Part shown: in pieces, positions 58,382 through 64,000 of the stretch
How positions within the stretch are numbered: the stretch's first letter is position 1
Layout of the letters: every line of letters starts with the position of its first letter
Origin: Argentina anserina
Lineage: Eukaryota > Streptophyta > Magnoliopsida > Rosales > Rosaceae
NCBI RefSeq assembly: GCF_933775445.1
Contig: NC_065877.1
Location: forward strand, 31,062,001 to 31,126,000
Direction: 5' to 3'
Length of the DNA: 64,000 nucleotides
Translations under genes and position numbers: made by a program
The notes under the pieces: model-generated
The model's input: the letters and a program-made list of their open reading frames with translations, nothing else
Databases searched by the model: none
What the model was told of the DNA's origin: nothing

Positions 58382-59318
58382 TGATTAAAACCCAAAATTT
58401 TAAGGATGGTTATGTCAGGACAATGTCGATATAATGTCGGTTCACGAGTCTCGTTTGTCGATGTTTAACATTTATTTGGTAATCAAATTTAATATTTTGA
58501 TAAACTTTTATTAGTAACCATTGTAGCTAAAACAAAATTATCAACTCTGTTGTTTTGCTCCAAAGGCGGCCTCGACCAAACTTCTTCAAAATGGTCTTGA
58601 TCTCGAGTCGAGCTTCTTCAATTTGAAAGATTGCGTTAGGAAACTTGAAGCAGGCTTCGTGGCTTGGCGGTCCTTGTTCTCGGGCTTACCGGGTAGTTCT
58701 TCCCTGGGAGAGTCATAAATATTTCGGCCAGCATTGTTGTGTTATATTTTGTGAGGCTAGGGTGTGTAGGATTGTTCATCAAGACTTTATATGCATCAAC
58801 TTTATCCTAAAATTGTAACTTGAGTCATTAAAGTAGTAATATTATTATCTTCATGTAACATGAGTTCTAAAAGTAGTAATATTATCTTCATGTAACATGA
58901 GTTCTAAAAGTTGTAAACTCTTATTACCGGAATGAATCCTTTAAGTATTAGTATGAGTGTTGAAAGTGGTAATTGAATACTTAAAGTGTAATCACAAGCT
59001 TGAATACTCAACTACGTACCAGTCAACCACTTGAAGACTAATATTATTCTAAAAGAGAGCTCTTATTTCATTGGCTTTGGTTTTGGTTTAACAAGGAGGC
59101 CGGTAAGCATGCATGCCTGAAGCTAGCACAAATTCAAAAGTACGTAACAACCGTGGAGTCATAAGCGTGCTTTCTATATTACAACATCTCTTTGGTAATT
59201 GCCAATAATAGGATAAAAGTTTAACAGACATTGCGACTTCTTCTCCAGGCCTCAGATAAAAATAACTAGAAAAATTTGTCATCAGATATTTTAAGGGTGT
59301 TAGGATTCCCAATTTGAT
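58382..59318. other. Intergenic upstream of PG3
   Basis: No gene seen. A duplicated phrase (AAGTAGTAATATTAT, ATCTTCATGTAACATGAGTT) lies near 58830-58910. Confidence 0.5.
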
Positions 59319-59326
59319 TATAAATT
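59319..59326 (+). promoter_or_regulatory. TATA box of PG3
   Basis: TATAAATT 69 bp before the PG3 ATG, in the same relative place as in PG1 and PG2. Confidence 0.6.
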
Positions 59327-59394
59327 GGCATCAAAATCAGGTAGTGTTTCATCATCATTTCAAAACTCCTCCACAACTTTTGAAAACATCAACC

Positions 59395-60991
59395 ATGGGT
59401 TTCAAACTTGTCATGATTCTTTTGTCAATACTTATTTTCTCATCCTCAACATATGCAAATGCAAGAAGAGAGCTCCTATCAGATGGTGGTGAATTTGACG
59501 TGACCAGTGCGAAATACGGTGGAAAAGCTGATTCTGATATTTCTCAGGTAAGGATTAAACATAATTGACAAATACAATCGAGCGATCTACCACCTTAAAA
59601 TTCACTATTTCATTCTTCTCTGTGTACAGGCTTTAGCAAATGCTTGGAAAGATGCATGTGCATCAACATCTCCAAGTAAAGTTATTGTTCCAAAAGGGAC
59701 ATACAAAGTAAAAGAAGCAGAATTCAAAGGTCCTTGTAAGGCTCCTATTGAGATTCAGGTCCAAGGCACATTGCAGGCTCCAGAAGATGCCACCCAACTC
59801 ACCAAACCAGATACTTGGATCGGGTTTTTGTACATTGACGACTTCACATTATCAGGTGGTGGAACCTTTGATGGTCAAGGATCAAAATCTTGGAAAGCCA
59901 ATGACTGTCAGAAAAACCCCAAGTGTTCTGGCACCATTGTAAGCTATTATTATCTTGCATATTTTTTCATCGTATCCCAAGATGTTCTTCAATTTGAGTT
60001 ATAAATTGACCTCTCTATATTTATTTTATTGCTATCTTAATATGTGCAGAATCTGAGGTTCCACGCCATCAAGAAGTCTACAGTTAAGGATATAACCTCA
60101 CTTAACAGCAAGAACTTCCACATCAACGTAATTAGTTGCGAGCAACTTACCTTCGACCATGTCACCATCACTGCACCTGGAGATAGCCCTAACACAGATG
60201 GAATCCATATTGGTCGCTCAACTGGGGTCAACATTACTGATTCGACTATCGGAACCGGAGACGATTGCATTTCAATTGGCGATGGTACCAAGCAACTGAC
60301 GATAACTAAGGTGACTTGCGGACCAGGCCATGGAATAAGCGTTGGAAGTCTCGGAAAGTACGACAAGGAAGATCCTGTTGAAGGAATCAATGTTAAGAAC
60401 TGTACCCTCAGTAAAACAACTAATGGTGTTCGAGTCAAGACCTGGCCTAATTCTCCTTCACCCGGAACTGCCACAGATATTCACTTTGAAGATATCATCA
60501 TGGACAATGTTCAGAACCCAGTTGTCGTAGATCAAGAATACTGCCCATGGAACCAATGTGATAAATCGGTATGCTCCTTGCAACATGCATCTTAAGTTCT
60601 AGCTAGCTAGATAGATAATTAACGAGTCATTTCTACTAGTAAACGAAGTATAGATTCCTTCACTTCATAATCAAAACTTCTTCTTCTTCTTTTTTTCTTT
60701 TTTTTGAAGGCTTCATCGAAAATCAAGATCAGCAATGTGAGTTTCAAGAACATTAGGGGAACATCTGCAACTGCGTTGGCCGTGAAGGTTGCATGTGCCA
60801 AAGCTAATCCATGTGATAAGGTGGAGCTGACTGACATTGATCTCAAATTCACCGGACAAGGTCAACTCACTTCACAGTGTACTAACACCAAGCCCACAAT
60901 TTCTAATGTGGCAAAGCCTCTTGCTTGTGCTACTGACGCTCCTGTAGCAGCTGGACAGCAGACTCCAGCTCAGGAGTCTTCTTCTGACTAA
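59395..60991 (+). CDS. PG3: exopolygalacturonase-like protein (GH28), intact
   Basis: Four exons in phase: 59395-59547, 59630-59938, 60050-60568, 60710-60991; 420 aa. Signal peptide about 1-22 (LSILIFSSSTYANA), then FDVTSAKYGGKADSDIS. The four GH28 blocks are visible: [33 protein letters not shown] and RVKTW. The protein ends in a Ser/Gln/Ala-rich tail after LACATDA. It would be secreted to the wall and remove galacturonic acid from pectin. The exon plan is identical to PG2 (exon 3 is 519 bp in both), so they are tandem duplicates. PG1 differs, with an intron after SLGR and none after the QC site. No lesion seen; this is the only intact copy here. Confidence 0.95.
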
Positions 60992-63900
60992 ACTTAATCC
61001 AAATTCCATGATTATTTGTTCTATATTTATACATGGAGATATATTATTGCAAATAATTTAGCAATTGTAGTGAAATAATTTGGGTGATCACAGTGTACTA
61101 TGCCAATTCGGTGATCGTGTACCTGATTTGTTTTGAGGCTATGTCATAAAAAGTGAGATGATTTATTTGTATATATGATACTTTCCAATTGATAAAATAT
61201 ATATACACAAAGCTTTCCTCCGACATCCACCATGGAACGTACCTCGATCTAGTTCTGAGTACTGATGGTAATTATCACACAGGGGTTAATTAGCTAATTT
61301 GAGGACAAAAATGTCACCAAAAGCATCATAATTAATCTTAATTTGATGCTATTGTAAAATGCAAACTCTGAATACTGTAGAATAGTCAAAGATCGAAAAT
61401 TGGGTATAATGATATATGTACTAGCCTATTGCACTCTTAATCAAGTTATATTAGCAAAATCAGTCACTTTCGAGACTCAATTATTTCCATCATTCCTTGA
61501 TAATCAACTTTATCATTTTCTCTGTATGAGAAGTTGGGAACACAGAAGGTGAGATAATTGGAGAGCAAGCATAGCACTTTTAAACCGTGTTTATTAAGCA
61601 AAAGATAAGATAGTTTTTATTAAAGAGGGGGATGGAAAGTACTTTACAGAAAAATAACATTATGAGTTTGAGGAAAAATCTGTTGTGCAGGGTACACCAA
61701 ATCCCTGCCAAAACCTCACACACACACACATCCCTGCCAAAACCTCACACACACACAGCTCCTCGTGCATCTCACGTTCCCCTATTTTTTTTGCCTGTGA
61801 GAGTTTGATGGTTATTACTGGAATAGTTGCCGCAGTTCCTTCTCTAGGCTCTTGTTTTGATGCATCATCAAGTTAGTCTCTCATCTTGATATTTTTCATG
61901 CATGTATACTGATTAAGTTTTACCGAGAGTTTTTGCTTGAGTTTCTAGATTGTCATATGAAGGTCCCTTCTTAATTGTTCCTTCGGCTTCATCTGGCATG
62001 GTACCCTGCTTTGCGTACTGTTTTTCAAATGAGTTGTAAAATTTCTGAGAATGGACAATGAGCTAGTCCATTTCTTGTTTACCTTAAATAACTTCTGTGT
62101 ACGTACCTCGTAAAATGGACAACAGCTAATCAGTTGTTGGGAGAATGATCTAGAACTAATGATTCGAGTTACACTAAATTATTAGCCACCACTAATTAAT
62201 CAAGTAGCTAGACATATATAGTAGAAGACATAATTATGTTCCATTCAGAGCAACAGAAAATGTGTAGAAGTTGTAGGAGTTGACTCTATCATTGTTTCCC
62301 ACTAATTATGGTCAAAAACCAAGCCACATACACATCGTAAATTAATAAACTCTCTATATTTTGGTAACCTAATGATTACTTGAGCGTCAAAATTTGGATG
62401 TGGAGACGTGGTCGCTAATTCTTGGTATGGTAGGTAATTTTTGTGTGGTTTCCAGCATGCTACATCGGTGCTTCATCATTAAAGTAGATAAACATAGGAA
62501 TCTATTCTCATATTGTCATATATGTAAATCTTCGATTACAAGTTTGATGAGTTTGGCTAAGTTTAATACTTTTCCCCTACCTGTTTTGCTAGGATTACAT
62601 TCGATTCATCAAGCTAGCGATCAGCATTCCCATATAGTTTTCGATCTGCACGTTCTAGTGGAAAATGACCTCCAAATAATATAGTTATTTTTGTCTGGTA
62701 GTTACATTCGGGGAATATGATCTTGCCAATCGCAAGGGTCAGCCTCATACATATATGGGGAGAAAAGCACCATTGATGCATAAAAATAATCCAGACCTTG
62801 ATCATATTTCTATGTCTACTCCATCTTTATTTGTAAAGGTTTAGAGTAGATTATAGATTTTTCAACAAGATTTTCCAGAAAGCAGATGAATCGAATGTAA
62901 CACTAATTAATTTATAGTGGCATGAAAAATGTGGCACCTAGCTACCTACTCCTTATACTTTTTTTCTAATTTTTGTGAGGGAGATAGAATTTGAACTAAT
63001 ATCTGATCAAATACGACAAAAAGTAATTATATTCGATCTAGTTATCCATATTTTCTTTATTTTGTCCAACAAAATGATTTTAATAGATATAATATTTATA
63101 CAAACACCATCGTGTTTATGTTGTGTGGGTCACTATAATAGAGATTGATTAAGTTTTTTAATTTTTATTTTCGTTAATTGTTTCTTAATTAGTTGATTGA
63201 TGGATAATTGTGTTTGTTCTTCTTCGTTTCTTTTGGTAATATTTTTTCATTTCAATAAATTTTCATAAGAGAATGTTGATTTAGTCTTCTCTACGTTTAC
63301 CAAAAAAACATACATAGTTTAGTAAAAAGGCTGGCTACATAGATCGATAATATGATGGTGGAATTCAATGTTTTAGAGTCTCTCTTTTTTTTTTATTTTT
63401 TTTTTCAGTTTTAGAGTCTCTTCACACACCCACGTATTTTTTTAAAAAAGAAAAACTGAAGAAATAATTACTGAATATTTAGACTAAATAAACCCGGACT
63501 TCAATTTAATTGATCAAAGTGCATGCACGTTTTGTTTTCAGTTTTCATATCTATTTCCAAAAATTGCCAAAAAAAAAAAAGAAGAAAAAAGAAAAGAAAA
63601 GGATCATCCTTTTTTCCTACTGAACCAGCATTCACGTAAACTCATTGTGTATGGAAAAAAAAAAACAGTTGTGCGCAGCACAAAGTAGTGAAAGTACTAG
63701 ACAACAAAGAGCATAGCTTTTTATCTAGCTCTTCCATTATTAGTATTAGTGTATAACTAATATAATTGTCGCCATTTTTTCAAGAAAATTCCAAAGAAAA
63801 ACTTACGATAACGCGCGTGCATTTTTTTTATTTATCAAACCAACAGCAGATAAGGAGGAGACAGCCACAGCAAAGCTCACTCAAACACTCATTAACAATA

Positions 63901-64000
63901 CATTAGGTCACAATAATGCAGGAAGAAGACCACTATCTAACCAGAGCATGGACTTAGTTAGCTCGGAATGAAACAAGATCAGTGGCCATATAAGAGCTAG
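60992..64000. other. Intergenic, no gene recognised
   Basis: PG3 3'UTR at the left, then AT-rich DNA with homopurine and T runs (for example 63382-63408, 63568-63600). ORFs under 100 codons show no family motif. Confidence 0.5.
61702..61757. repeat. 29-bp tandem duplication ending in (CA)n
   Basis: TCCCTGCCAAAACCTCACAC with a CA tail occurs twice in tandem (61702-61730, 61731-61757). Confidence 0.9.

Noticed and set aside
60037..60474. 145-codon minus-strand frame
   Set aside because: Shadow of PG3 exon 3, which carries all GH28 motifs on the plus strand.

Overview
The window is nuclear DNA of a flowering plant, most likely a eudicot. The evidence is many short GT-AG introns, TA-rich intergenic DNA, Copia, hAT, Mutator-like and LINE-type elements, and plant gene families. 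The genes and repeats feel Rosaceae-like, but the sequence alone cannot fix the species. No bacterial, organellar or CRISPR feature was seen.

Layout, left to right. (1) 1-1125: the last coding exon and 3'UTR of a glycine-rich two-RRM RNA-binding protein gene. An intact relative lies at 24345-28255, so this is a direct duplication about 27.7 kb apart. (2) 1.4-3.1 kb: a LINE-like ORF1 relic; 4046-4126: tRNA-Leu(CAG); 4306-5508 (-): a DOMON/cytochrome b561 protein. (3) 6.5-13.7 kb: a decayed Copia retrotransposon (-). (4) 13.8-18.5 kb: a defective hAT transposon (-) whose end lies about 70 bp before the ATG of an N-acetyltransferase 9-like gene (18556-20387). (5) 24.3-28.3 kb: the RNA-binding protein gene. 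(6) 29.0-31.9 kb: a non-coding element that looks like a long solo LTR. (7) 32.2-38.9 kb: a divergent pair, MO25-like (-) and organellar threonyl-tRNA synthetase (+). (8) 39.8-61 kb: a cluster of three polygalacturonase (GH28) genes in the same orientation, two of them broken by transposable elements. Between them lie a broken LEA2/NDR1-HIN1-like gene, a Mutator-type MITE and an hAT MITE. (9) 61-64 kb: no gene seen.

The housekeeping genes are well preserved: exon phases close exactly for NAT9-like (198 aa), RBP (474 aa), MO25-like (361 aa), ThrRS (667 aa) and PG3 (420 aa). The accessory story is repeated loss in the polygalacturonase cluster. PG1 carries a frameshifting deletion and a 5.9-kb composite insertion flanked by GAGGC. 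PG2 would encode 404 aa but is split in exon 3 by a young 3.1-kb Copia element flanked by AAGAT. PG3 is intact.

The most unusual structure is at about 42.0-44.4 kb, inside the PG1 insertion: about five tandem copies of a roughly 505-bp unit, each of which is itself a long imperfect palindrome. A second oddity is an inverted 54-bp LTR tip at a deletion junction in the PG2 Copia element, which looks like an autointegration scar.
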